Source of the DNA: Primulina eburnea
Taxonomy: Eukaryota; Streptophyta; Magnoliopsida; Lamiales; Gesneriaceae
Assembly: GCF_022965805.1 (NCBI RefSeq)
Contig: NC_133103.1
Span: 48,739,693 to 48,803,692, forward strand
Direction of reading: 5' to 3'
Length of the DNA: 64,000 nucleotides
In this document: positions 1 through 10,557 of the stretch, piece by piece
Numbering within the stretch: the first letter of the stretch is position 1
Layout of the letters: the number at the start of each line of letters is the position of its first letter
Translations under genes and position numbers: made by a program
Notes under the pieces: generated by a model
Told to the model about the DNA's origin: nothing
What the model saw: only the letters and a program-made list of their open reading frames with translations
Databases searched by the model: none

Positions 1-194
1 GAAGGTTCGCTTGAATTTCGATTGTTATCTCGTTAATATTTGTTGCTAAATTTTTGTTAATTTAGAGGTGAATATTACACCCTTACTTGTGTCAAAAAGA
101 TCGGGACAACACAACCGTTTCATTATTCCATCGAATCGAGGGCGTGACTCGTATTTTGAGCGCGTTTGCTTTTCGTGTTTGAAGAATCGCATCA
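1..194 (+). repeat. 3' end of the 5' LTR of family A copy 1
   Basis: The sequence is near-identical to 14612-14805 and ends in ATCA immediately before a tRNA-Met primer-binding site. About 2.5% divergence from its partner suggests an insertion older than the nested Sirevirus, whose LTRs differ by well under 1%. Confidence 0.9.
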
Positions 195-479
195 TTTGGT
201 ATCAGAGCTTTAGGTTTCTTTGATTCAAGTAAGTTTATCCTTTTATTTATCAGATCTGTATTTATCCTTTCGTTCCTTTTCAGATCTTTTTTTTTGTTCT
301 ATCGTTCTTCGTCAGTTTCTTGAATTTGGTGAATTTTTTTTTTAATTTCCTTGGAATTTTCGTGTGCACATCAGACTTGTGCAGGAGGAGGAGGGGAAAA
401 AAAAGAGTACAAAAATCTCGAAAATTCACCATTATTTCTTTTTGGTATTTTGTTCTATTCCTTTTTGTGAGTCATATAC
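195..479 (+). other. Untranslated leader of family A, left of the Sirevirus insertion
   Basis: This T-rich leader follows the LTR and contains no credible gene. A possible splice donor, GTAAGT, lies at 229-234. It pairs plausibly with the acceptor TTTCTTGCAG ending at 11904, six bases before the gag-like ATG. The leader resumes at 11483 after the insertion. Confidence 0.55.
197..208 (+). promoter_or_regulatory. Primer-binding site of family A
   Basis: TGGTATCAGAGC, complementary to the 3' end of initiator tRNA-Met, begins two bases after the LTR end. Confidence 0.88.
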
Positions 480-484
480 AAGTG
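480..484 (+). repeat. Left target-site duplication of the Sirevirus
   Basis: AAGTG here is repeated at 11483-11487 directly after the 3' LTR. Removing the element rejoins the family A leader. Confidence 0.9.
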
Positions 485-1409
485 TGTTGGGAACGAAATT
501 CCGACGTTTGACAAAAGTTTGAACAACTGTTTACAGCAACTGAATTGGACTAACTGCTCATCAGTCAACTGATCGCCTCAACTGAAGTTTACTTCATCAG
601 TCAACTGATCCCTCAACTGTACACATCATCAGTTGAAAGCGACAACCGACAAATAGTACAGCCACCTGTGAACTGGTAGTGGCTCGCCGCATTTCAGAAA
701 TGAACATTGTACTATTGTCAGGATATATCGACGTGGCAAATCAACGGGTAGAATATTCAAATATCTTTAATGTTACCGTTGAAAAGGGAAGCCTATAAAT
801 AGTCGAAGGCAGCAGCTAAAGATACAGCTCTCGCAATTCTCAGTTATCTTACTTGCTGTTACGCTGTAAAAATATCCGTTTACACTCAGACATCAAGCTC
901 TCGCCTATCAGTTATATCAGTAGTATTCAAGACTACGTTCTAGAGCTTTCATAGCACTTTGTAATCATTTGATATATTTTTCAAGTTGTGCTAAGATCAG
1001 TTACGATCTGTTAGAAGTGTTGTATACTAAGAGTTTCAGTTTTGGCAAAGTGATAAGTCCAAACTGAAGGGGGTCAGTACACTGTTTTGTATTTGATCAA
1101 AGTCTTTTAGTGAATATCCTATCTTCGTGATAGAAGGGGTGACGTAGGAGTTATTCAAGTCTCCGAACATCCAGAAACAAACTGTGTCTTTATTAGTCAG
1201 TTATCATATTCAGTTAGATACTCTATCTTTCAGTTAGTAAGTTTTCCGCAACTGTTTAGTCAGTTTAACTAATTGTTATTGACCGACGGGATATATAGAT
1301 TCAGTTTATAACATAACTGAAATCAGTTTCTCGAAGAATTGACTAAATTGAGCAGTGTTTATTCAACCCCCCTTCTAAACACTCTTCACTCTAGTCACCG
1401 ATCCTTTCA
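485..1409 (+). repeat. 5' LTR of the Sirevirus
   Basis: It runs from TGTTGGGAAC to CCTTTCA and matches 10558-11482 and 60163-61087. A TATA box (TATAAATA, 794-801) marks the probable U3/R promoter. The U3 part is unusually rich in CAACTG/CAGTTG hexamers. Confidence 0.95.
794..801 (+). promoter_or_regulatory. TATA box in the Sirevirus 5' LTR
   Basis: TATAAATA sits about 310 bp into the LTR. It is conserved in the other two LTR copies (10865-10872 and 60471-60478). Confidence 0.75.
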
Positions 1410-1411
1410 AG

Positions 1412-1423
1412 TGGTATCAGAGC
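1412..1423 (+). promoter_or_regulatory. Primer-binding site of the Sirevirus
   Basis: TGGTATCAGAGC starts two bases after the LTR end and is complementary to the initiator tRNA-Met 3' end. Confidence 0.92.
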
Positions 1424-1467
1424 ACGTCATATCCTTTTAAAGATTATCTACACTGAAAGTGCTCACT

Positions 1468-3431
1468 ATGTCTTCATTCAACAAAATTCCCATGTTCTCC
1501 AGAGAAGATTTCGACGATTGGAAGATCAGGATGCAGGCTCATCTGTCTGCACAGGATGATGACATGTGGTACGTTATAACTGACGGACCCATGAAGATCT
1601 TGAAAGCCAATACAGCAATTGCAATCACAGATGGGGCACCGAACCGTATTGAAAAGCCCAGAGATGAGTGGACTGCTGAAGACAAGAGAAAGCAAATCTG
1701 GATAATGTAGCAAAAGACATATTGTACAAAACACTGGACAAAGTGACGTTCAGTAAGATCAAGATGTGCAAGACGGCTAAAGAGATTTGGGAGAAACTAA
1801 TCCAACTCTGCGAAGGCAATGAACAAACCAAAGAGAACAAGCTATCTGTTGCAATACAGAAGTTCGACAACATCATAATGAAGGTTGGAGAAACAATGCA
1901 TGAATATGATGAAAGAACCAGCTGCATCATAAATGAACTGAATGCACTTGGAAAAGTGTATACCAATATGGAAGTGGCATTAAAGGTTATCAGAGGTCTT
2001 CCCAAAGAATGGGATGTAAAAACCATGGCTATGAGGGAGTCTAAAGATCTGAACAAAGTAGAACTCCATGATCTATTCGCTGACCTAAAAGCATATGAGT
2101 TTGAACTGAAAACTCGAGAAGGAGAACCATCTACCCCAGCAGCAACAACTGCTTTAGCTGCTGTAAGATCAGAACCAACTGGTTCAGTTGAAAAAGGCGC
2201 AGATCAACTAAGCAATGACGCAATGTCATTATTCATCAGGAAATTCGGAAAATTCATGAGGAAAAATCAAGGAAACTTTCAGAAGCAATACCAAAGAAAT
2301 TCTAGAGAAGAATCCAATGCATGCTACAACTGTGGCAAACCTGGTCATTTTATTGCTGACTGTCTCAAACCTAAGAAGGACAGTCAAGTGTCAACTGAAA
2401 GAAAGAAGAAGGTGTATGAGCATAAGAGGAGATCTAAGGATGATAAGAAGCCTTACAGAAAGAAGCATGAGGTACTCTTGGCTGAGGATAGCAAAGCCAA
2501 GTGGGCAGAGACTGACAGTGAAGAGTCAGAACCAGAATCCTCTTGCAGCTCTAGTGAAGATGAGGAAGAAGTAAAGTGCTTAATGGCTGATGACACAGAC
2601 GATCAGTCAAGCAGCCAACATGTATTTGACTTCAGCTCAACTGATTTCACAAGGGAAGAACTTATTACAACCCTTCACGACATGGTTAGTGAATATCAAA
2701 AACTTGCCTCATCATTTGAAAAGGCCAGAGTAGTGCAAAATGATCCTATTGACAACAAGACAACAACTGATATATCAGTTGAAATGTTGAGTCCAAAAAG
2801 GGAGATTGCCGAACTCAATACTGAAAAGAGCAAGAATCAATTAATGATTCAAAAGTTGATGCTTGAAAATTTAAAGCAAACTGAGCTCATTCAAGCTTGG
2901 AATAAATCATCCGTTGCACTGACTGAGATACATAACTCTCAGAAATCATTTACTGATAAAACTGGATTAGGGTTCAGTAATCAGGATGAGATACCTTCCA
3001 AAGATATTCAACCAAAACTGCATATGGACAAAGGGAAATATATTCACTTTGTTAAATCAGTTATGGTACAAGAACAAGCAGAGCCAAGTAAACTGATTGA
3101 ACAGCCAACTCATAATATGAGCAAGGGCAAAAGATGTGGTATTGGTTATAGCCCAAAAGCTGTGACTGACTCACGAAGTCAGCCACCAAAATTTGTCAGC
3201 AAAAACTATTCAAGAAGCTATTCCAACTACTACAACAGCAAGCCAGTTCAGAAAAAATACTGGCTGAACAATCAATCGAAAAAGGGCAAATCACATATTG
3301 TATCCCCTGCACACCATACACCACACACACACAGACCGGGAAAGACAATTTGTAATACAGCAACTGGACGGTCAGTCAGACTGATCCAAGTTTGGATTCC
3401 TAAAGGACTAATCAACTTTGGACCCAAATAG
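1468..3431 (+). pseudogene. gag: Sirevirus gag (frameshifted)
   Basis: It encodes the retrotransposon capsid/nucleocapsid protein. The start is ATG at 1468. The first part (to a TAG at 1708) has the copia gag N-terminus, with SREDFDDWKIRMQAHL. A one-base frame change near 1690 then moves the reading frame, and the remainder is open from 1722 to 3431. That part holds the UBN2-type gag region, a CCHC zinc knuckle (C201-C214 counting from 1722: CYNCGKPGHFIADC), a Lys-rich stretch, an acidic Ser/Glu block, and a helical segment that could form a coiled coil. Total length is about 650 codons, large for copia gag but usual for Sireviruses. Two in-frame stops (TAG 3429, TGA 3462) separate it from pol, which is in the same frame. 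Confidence 0.88.
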
Positions 3432-3464
3432 ACAAAGGGTACCACAATCTTATTTTGTGTTTGA

Positions 3465-4454
3465 GTGCAGGTAACAGGTACAAGCACTGGATCTATATGG
3501 TATTTGGACAGTGGATGTTCACGACACATGACAGGAGATTCAAATTTATTATCTCAACTGACCAAGTACACTGAACCAAACATCAGCTTTGGAGATAACT
3601 CTAAAGGTAAAACTGTGGGTAAGGGTAAGCTTATCCATGGTAACTTCACCATTAATGATATTTTATTAGTTGAGAATCTCAAGTATAATCTGATTAGTAT
3701 CAGTCAGTTATGCGACAGTGGATTCTCAGTTCAGTTTGATAAACATTCTTGTTCAGTCAGAAACTCAACTGAAGAGATTATCCTAACTGGAAAAAGGTGT
3801 GGAAACACTTACAAAGTCAGTTGGAATGATCAACCTTATGCACCAGTATGTTTTATTGCTTCAAAATCTTCTAAAAACTGGTTGTGGCATAAGAGATTAA
3901 ACCACCTCAACTTCAAATCTATTGCTTATTTGAGTAACCACGATCTTGTTAGTGGATTGCCCAAAATAGATTTTATCAAAGACAAAATTTGCTCAGCATG
4001 TCAGTTTGGTAAGCAAATCAAATCCTCTTTTAAGAACAAGGGTTGTAAATCTTCCTCCCGATGCTTAGAACTGCTACACATGGATCTATTTGGTCCTATA
4101 CCAGTCATGAGCTTAGGGGGAATGAAATACACCTTGGTGGTTGTAGACGATTTTTCTAGATTCACTTGGGTTATATTTCTCAAGTCCAAAGACCAAACTG
4201 CTGCTCAACTGATTAAGCTTTTCAAAAGATTATTAAATGAAAAATCAGTTGGAATTGATAGAATCAGATCTGATCGAGGAACTGAATTCATCAATCAAAC
4301 TCTTTCAAACTATTTAGAGAATACAGGAATCAAGCATGAGCTCTCAGCAGCCAGAACTCCACAGCAAAATGGTGTAGCTGAAAGGAGAAATCGGACCCTT
4401 AAAGAGGCTGCTAGAACGATGCTTGCTGATTCTTCTATCTCTCAAAGGTTTTGA
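3465..4454 (+). pseudogene. pol: Sirevirus pol, 5' part: protease and integrase core
   Basis: This encodes the aspartic protease end (WYLDSGCSRHMTGD, with the catalytic DSG), the GAG-pre-integrase HHCC zinc region (HKRLNHLNF to CSACQFGK), and the rve integrase core. The integrase catalytic acids are visible: D in HMDLFG, D in RSDRGTEF, and E in NGVAERRNRTL. The frame ends at a TGA at 4452-4454 where copia integrases normally have Trp in FWAEAV. It is therefore a single nonsense change, and pol continues in the same frame downstream. No ATG is expected, because pol in this group is made as part of a polyprotein or by readthrough from gag. Confidence 0.92.
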
Positions 4455-6674
4455 GCAGAGGCAGTGAACATTGCGTGTTATACTCAAAACAGATCAATGA
4501 TTAATAAGAATCATATGAAAACACCTTATGAGATCTGGCATGGAAAGAAAAGTGTGGTTTCTTACTTCAAAATATTCGGCTGCAGATGTTTTATACTTGT
4601 CAATGGTAAAACCCATTTAACAGCTTTTGACGCTAAATCTGCAGAGGGAATATTTCTTGGGTATTCTTCAGTTAGTAGGGCTTATAGAGTCTTCAACAAA
4701 AATACCTTGAATGTTGAGGAATCTATTCATGTTGTGTTTGATGAATCTACACTAACGTTTAAGCCAACTGATACAGTTGAGCTAGCTGATAGATTTACAG
4801 ATATAAGCTTGGATGATGATGAAAAAGATGCTCATCTAAATCATAATAATCTCCAATCACCTGAACCTGAAATATTGGATCAATCAGCTGAGTTGGAAGC
4901 AAATCCTGACATTCAGTTAGTTGAGCCTACAAATGAGAATCAGTTGCCAACTGAACTAGCTCCAACTGAAACTGAAAATATTCAGTTACCTACTGAGGAT
5001 ATTGCTATCACAGAAGAAAAAAATGCTGAACTCAGATGGAAAAAATCACATCCTCCAGAACTGGTGATAGGTAATCCATCTGATCCGGTAAGAACAAGAA
5101 ATCAAATGCTTAACTTATTTATCCATTCAGCTTTTGTATCTCAACTAGAGCCAAAGAAGACTGATGAAGCTCTTGCTGATCCTAACTGGATAAATGCAAT
5201 GCAAGAAGAGCTAAATCAGTTTACCCATAACAAAGTCTGGAACCTAGTTCCAAGACCAACTTCTAAAACTGTGATAGGTACAAAGTGGGTATACAGGAAT
5301 AAGCTGAACGAAGATGGCTCAGTTGTGCGCAACAAAGCAAGGCTGGTAGCACAAGGTTATAGGCAAGAAGAAGGAATTGATTACGACGAGACATATGCAC
5401 CAGTTGCAAGACTGGAGGCAATCAGAATATTCCTTGCCTATGCCTCTTTCAAAAATCTCAAAGTCTTTCAAATGGACGTAAAGAGTGCATTTCTGAACGG
5501 CCAGTTGCATGAAGAAGTTTACGTTGAACAACCCCCAGGTTTTGTAAATCATCACCTTCCTGATCATGTCTATCATTTGAACAAAGCTTTATACGGTCTC
5601 AAACAAGCTCCAAGAGCTTGGTATGAAACTCTTTCAAAATTTCTAACTGACCATGACTTTTCTGTCGGATCAGTTGACAAAACATTGTTCAAATTCTCCA
5701 AGAATGATCATATTTTACTTGTTCAAATTTATGTTGACGATATTATCTTTGGGTCAACTAACCCCAAACTATGCGAGAAGTTTTCCAAGTTAATGCAGGA
5801 AAAATTCGAGATGAGCATGATGGGTGAGCTGACATTCTTCCTTGGTCTTCAAGTGAAACAACTGGATTCAGGAACATTTATCAGTCAAACCAAATACACT
5901 AAGGAATTGCTGAAGAAATTTGGCATGGAATCATGTTCAGCTGCAAGCACCCCCATGAGCTCATCAGCCAAATTAGACACTGATCAAGGGGGAATATCAG
6001 TTGAGACGACACTCTACAGAGGTTTAATAGGTTCATTATTGTACCTAACTGCAAGTCGTCCTGATATTGTGTTTGCTATATGCATGTGTGCAAGATTCCA
6101 AGCTAATCCTAAGCAGTCACATTTTTCTGCTGCCAAACGTATCTTGAAATATCTTAAAGGCACGCAAAATGTTGGTTTATGGTATTCTAAAGACTCATCT
6201 TTCAGTTTAGTTGGCTATTCAGATGCAGACTATGCAGGATGCAAGCTTGATCGGAAAAGCACAAGTGGATCTTGTCAGTTTCTAGGAGACAGACTGATCT
6301 CTTGGTTCAGTAAGAAGCAAACATCCATAGCAACTTCCACAACTGAAGCAGAATATCTTGCTGCTGGAAGCTGCTGTGCCCAACTGCTCTGGATTCAGCA
6401 ACAATTGAAAGATTATGGTGTTGATGCAAAAGAATCGCCAATATTCTGTGACAACACGAGTACAATCGCTATTACGTATAATCCAGTTCTTCACTCCAGG
6501 ACTAAGCATATAGATGTCAAACATCACTTCATCAGAGACCATGCTTTAAAGAAGAATATCAGATTGGAATACGTATCAACTGAACAGCAAGCGGCTGACA
6601 TTTTCACCAAACCACTGGCTGAGACTAAGTTTTCTCACTTTCGCAATATACTTGGATTAATTGATTTATCTTAA
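4455..6674 (+). pseudogene. pol: Sirevirus pol, 3' part: integrase C-terminus, reverse transcriptase, RNase H
   Basis: This is the continuation of pol in the same frame after the nonsense codon at 4452. An acidic linker follows the integrase C-terminus. The RT (RVT_2) starts near [10 protein letters not shown], with [11 protein letters not shown] and the active-site YVDD at residues 423-426 counted from 4464. RNase H follows, with its catalytic acids in YSDADYAG (about 585-592), [15 protein letters not shown] and AADIFTKPL. Length (736 codons) and motif order are those of an intact copia RT-RNase H. The frame ends with TAA at 6672. This part is well preserved and would be functional but for the upstream stop. 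Confidence 0.93.
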
Positions 6675-6864
6675 TTAATGATCATTGGTCGTAATTTGTT
6701 GTTAACCTTTATTGCCGTTTTATTGAATATTTAAGTGAGTTGCTTATTCTTATGAGTTCTTAACTGATGTCAGCAAGTGTTTGTGTTGTTCTTATGATTA
6801 TATCTCTTACAGATCATTGCAGGCAGAAATAAAAGAACAAAGACGATAAAACATAATAAATATT

Positions 6865-7266
6865 TTATTGAGGAGGAGAAGAGGAGCCGGTTACAATTTC
6901 ATATTCTTCCTCCACAGCAATTATCCACAAACTCATCCATGCAGCTAGTGCTGAGGAAGAGGTTTTGCAGAAATTGTGGGAGGCAGCGATGCGGCGGAGG
7001 ATCTCTAGCTCCTTCAGAAGAAAGAGCTTGTAGAGATAACCCTCTTTAAAAAGGTCCACCCCCGCAGGAACCTCTAGGAGCTCTCGCACCTCTCGAAGTT
7101 GGGCCTTTCGCCTGAAAGTGGAGACCCGCCCAGAGTAATACAGGAACTCCAGTTCCTGCATCTCTTCCCAGTAAGGAAGGCTAGCGTAGAAGACTTCATC
7201 CTCTATGAACTGCTTCCTGGCCTGCAGTGTAAACTGAGCGTCGCTTGAGCTTCCAGCTTCTGTCAT
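6865..7266 (-). CDS. Antisense ORF in the Sirevirus, unknown function
   Basis: A 133-residue ORF runs on the strand opposite to gag-pol, between pol and the env-like ORF. The product is acidic and Leu/Glu-rich: it begins MTEAGSSSDAQFTLQARKQF, has helical stretches (residues about 15-100), and ends in a Ser/Pro tail. It has no signal peptide or membrane segment. A TATA box on the minus strand (7323-7330) lies 57 bp upstream of the ATG, and AATAAA overlaps the stop codon, so it looks like a transcription unit of its own. I recall similar hypothetical proteins in Gesneriaceae annotations but cannot verify this. Function is unknown. Antisense control of the element, or a captured host gene, are possibilities only. 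Confidence 0.6.
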   Translation of the reverse strand: MTEAGSSSDAQFTLQARKQFIEDEVFYASLPYWEEMQELEFLYYSGRVSTFRRKAQLREVRELLEVPAGVDLFKEGYLYKLFLLKELEILRRIAASHNFCKTSSSALAAWMSLWIIAVEEEYEIVTGSSSPPQ

Positions 7267-7322
7267 TCTCCTTATCTTTGTAACTTACTTGCTGAGATAA
7301 TTTTGGCTAACCCCTTCACTCT

Positions 7323-7330
7323 TATTTATA
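7323..7330 (-). promoter_or_regulatory. TATA box for the antisense ORF
   Basis: TATAAATA on the minus strand lies 57 bp before the ATG at 7266, predicting a start site near 7295 and a leader of about 30 bases. Confidence 0.6.
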
Positions 7331-7741
7331 GGCCAAAAAAAAAGAGGGAAACGAAAGGACACTTCGCTCTGTGACGTTTGCTATGCCGAGCACCATACTC
7401 ATCTTTAATCATTACTGTCTATTGCCGTCATTTTGCGTTAATGCATTTATTAAGGGGGAATAATGATTCAAGAAGTTAACTGAGAAGACAGTTGTTAGTG
7501 AACTCTCGACTGAAAGAACCCAGTCTTATCAACTGACCTACCAGTCGAATTTTCCACTAATCTTCTCATATAAGTTAACTAATTAAACCAATTATATTCC
7601 AAATCAAATGACGTGACTGTCTGCTAAACTAATGATGAATTTTGATTTATGTCGTGGATTCATTTTTAACCACTCAAATTGTACACCCGATTATAGCACA
7701 CGTACACACTTTGCCTTTTTCAAAAATTTCTATGGACTGAC

Positions 7742-7747
7742 ACGTGT
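7742..7747 (+). promoter_or_regulatory. G-box between the divergent ORFs
   Basis: CACGTG occurs here in the 620-bp gap between the antisense ORF and the env-like ORF. It is a palindromic bZIP/bHLH target and may serve either direction. The role is inferred. Confidence 0.3.
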
Positions 7748-7885
7748 CCAAAATTTAAATGGTCACGTACATATGTATTATTACCCGCTTCATTTCAGTT
7801 TTACTTTTCGACTACTTCAAATTTTCTTTAGAGCAAGAACTACCTCATCCTTCGAATTTTCTTTCAGGAAATTTATCAGTTATCA

Positions 7886-10500
7886 ATGTCAACTCAAATT
7901 CCCGCTTTCATGCTAAATGCTATGGCCATCAACTTTGGTTCTATCTTATCCTTCGGCGATGCTGAAGTCCAGAAAGTATTTCAGAAACTTGAAGCTGCTG
8001 GTCTAAGAACATTTTTGGGACAATCTTCTCAGGATATCTATCCCAAAGAACTTCAGGATTTCTACTCTACTGGCGTGATTGATTCTGAGGGAAATATCAA
8101 TTCTACTATCAATGGTCAGTTGCTGATCATCTCTGAAGATTCTCTTGGTGATTTATTTCTCTTACCTTCTGAAGGTATGGCACAACTTTCGGATGATAAA
8201 GCATCTGATATTGAGGAAATGCAAATCCTTCTCTCTGCTGATGGACAGAAGATTAAAGTTTCTGATCCTAAAAAGGAACTCAAGCATGAAGTTCAATTGC
8301 TGGCTGATGTAATTGCTAAAGGGCTTTTGGCAAAAGCTGGATCATTTGCTGCCCTAACTTTGGAGAAATTTCAGGCCATTACTGTTATTATGGCTAATCA
8401 CAAATTTAACTGGAAGCATCTCATATTTAATGTTTTGAAGAATATGTTTCTGTCTTCTAAACAATCCAAGGGTTTTGCCGTTCAAATCAGTTATCTGCTG
8501 AAAGCAAAAGGTTTAGTGGCTGAGGACTCTGAGAAGACATCGAAATTTAAGGTGTTCAATGCAAAGAACACGATGTCAATCAAATCCAAAATGGACATAA
8601 CTCCTACTCAGTTTGTGCGAATCAAACAGGAAATTGGGACTCAGTTAGCTGCTCCCAAATCAGTCAAGAAAGCCAAAACGTTGGCTCAACTGAAGGTTGC
8701 CAAAAGGAAATTGATTTTGAGTACATCAGAGTCAGAAAAGACTCCATCACCTCAAATTGCGAAGAAGCCAAGAACTCAAAGAGTTAAAACAACTTCTGAG
8801 GTATCCATTCCCACTGACGAAATGATTTCCTTAACTGATCAGCAGCCTATAGAAGCAGTTCCTCTGCAGATTATTCCACAAGCTGATTCAGTAAGTACCA
8901 TAAAGGAATCAGTTAGGACCCAAGCTCCTGTTACTCAAATATCTCGACCAATTGGTGTAGCACCTGCCAGACCCAAAGGAATAAAGTTTGTAGAGCAGAT
9001 TGAATCAACTCGAACCGGACTGGAAATTCCTCATATCATGAGTACTGATAAAGGGAAAGGGAAATTGATTGTAGAACCCAGACCCTCCAACCCAATTCAG
9101 ACTCATATTGATCTTGTATGGGCAAAAGTGAACAGTTTTGCTGCTGCAAAGACTAAGTCCTATGATGCTTGGGTAGCCTATCGTACTGAGGTTTTTGCCA
9201 AGCAACTGAAGGAAAAGTCCGAGCTGAGAAATTCATCAAGCTGGAGGCCTTTGTTCTCCGAACTGTCAAAGCTGCCTCTATTGCTCAAGCCTGGAGAGGA
9301 AAAGTTATTTCTTTGATCAGATGAGAGCGAAGAAGTTGGCTCAAATTGTTGCTAAGCTAAAAACAACTACTTGCCAACTGGCCCTACTGCATATGCTGAT
9401 CAAGCTGTAATTACTCAGCTTGACACTGACCTTATAGGGCTACTATCTCGAATCAAATTTTGGGAATTGAATCAAGAACTGGTAGTCTACCAAGGAGATT
9501 CAGATGATGACGATGAGGAACTAGTTGAAGAAGCATCCTCTGACAAACAGAACCATCATCAGCTTTAGTTCTTGTTCCAACTGAAGAGCCAGTTTTGATA
9601 AGCTTCCTTCACCGCCTGTTGAACAACAACTATATACTGAAGCTGAGCTGTCTTTCGCTCATATTGATGAAGTAATTCAAGCCGTGGTAGAGGAATCCCA
9701 CCTTAGTGCACCAGTTAATGATAAAGTTGATCACTCTGCTGATCAAACCATCCAGAGGTCACTATTCCTTCAGTCGAAATTCCACCAGATCAATCTGCTG
9801 ATCAGGTCATACCAACTGATGTGCCAGATGACTCAATCGATCATTCCCTAGAGACATCAGTTCAGGTTGTGTCACCATCAACTGAACAAAATCCTTCCTC
9901 ACCACCTCGGGATCAAGCAGAAATCCCTGCTGCTGATATTTCAGTTCGAAATGTTACTGAAACAATTTCCACTGATCAAGCCTTGATCGTTTCTGAACTT
10001 AATACAAGTGAACCAAGCACTTCTCGACAATCCAATCCTCCATCTTCAGCAGATTTTGATCTCATTTTTGAAGAAGTCCAACATATGCAGGACAGTATGA
10101 GTCAAATAATTACTGCCATTCCAAGATTCAAAATACGCAACTTTCGCACAGTCTGAAGTTGGATGATAATCAGGAATCCTTGAAAAGACTGAAGGATATC
10201 CAATCTGCTGTTACCGCTCTTCTTTTGCAGTTGGTGATATTCAGAAAAATAGAGGTATCATGTCCAGTCTGACTGCCACTCAAGAATTAATTACCCAACG
10301 CGTCAACAGTGTGGAATCGCTTGTGTCTCGGAAAATTGAACTACTGCAAGTCACAATGTCTACTGCTATTGAAAGTATGTCATCCTCTGTCACGTTCTTT
10401 CTTCTCACGTTCGCAAGCTATCTGACAAGATGGAGCAGTTTGACAAAAAGGGGGAAGAGAAGAGACAATAAGAGCAGTATCTGTATTCAGTTGATTATGA
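7886..10500 (+). pseudogene. Env-like ORF of the Sirevirus (broken), copy 1
   Basis: A long ORF downstream of pol starts at ATG 7886 (MSTQIPAFMLNAMAINFGSI). It is open for 476 codons to 9316, then continues only in pieces of other frames (about 9371-9568, 9821-10156, 10260-10500). The N-terminal 200 residues are a conserved-looking globular part, with a region around FAVQISYLLKAKGL. It is followed by a basic stretch (KKAKTLAQLKVAKRKL) and a long Ser/Thr/Pro/Glu-rich low-complexity tail ending in a helical segment. It occupies the place of the env-like gene of Sireviruses. I see no signal peptide, so an envelope role is not supported. An acceptor-like TTTTCTTTCAG ends at 7868, so a spliced mRNA is possible. 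The breaks are single-base indels absent from, or different in, the second copy. Confidence 0.7.
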
Positions 10501-10557
10501 GAATTGTCAGTTGATTATCGAAATTCCTGTATTTGTATCTTGTGAGTCATACAAGTG

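Noticed and set aside
320..511. 63-codon ORF in the family A leader
   Set aside because: It crosses the Sirevirus insertion border and consists of T-rich leader sequence.
5319..5576. Minus-strand ORF opposite the RT
   Set aside because: A shadow of the conserved RT frame; no promoter or family resemblance.
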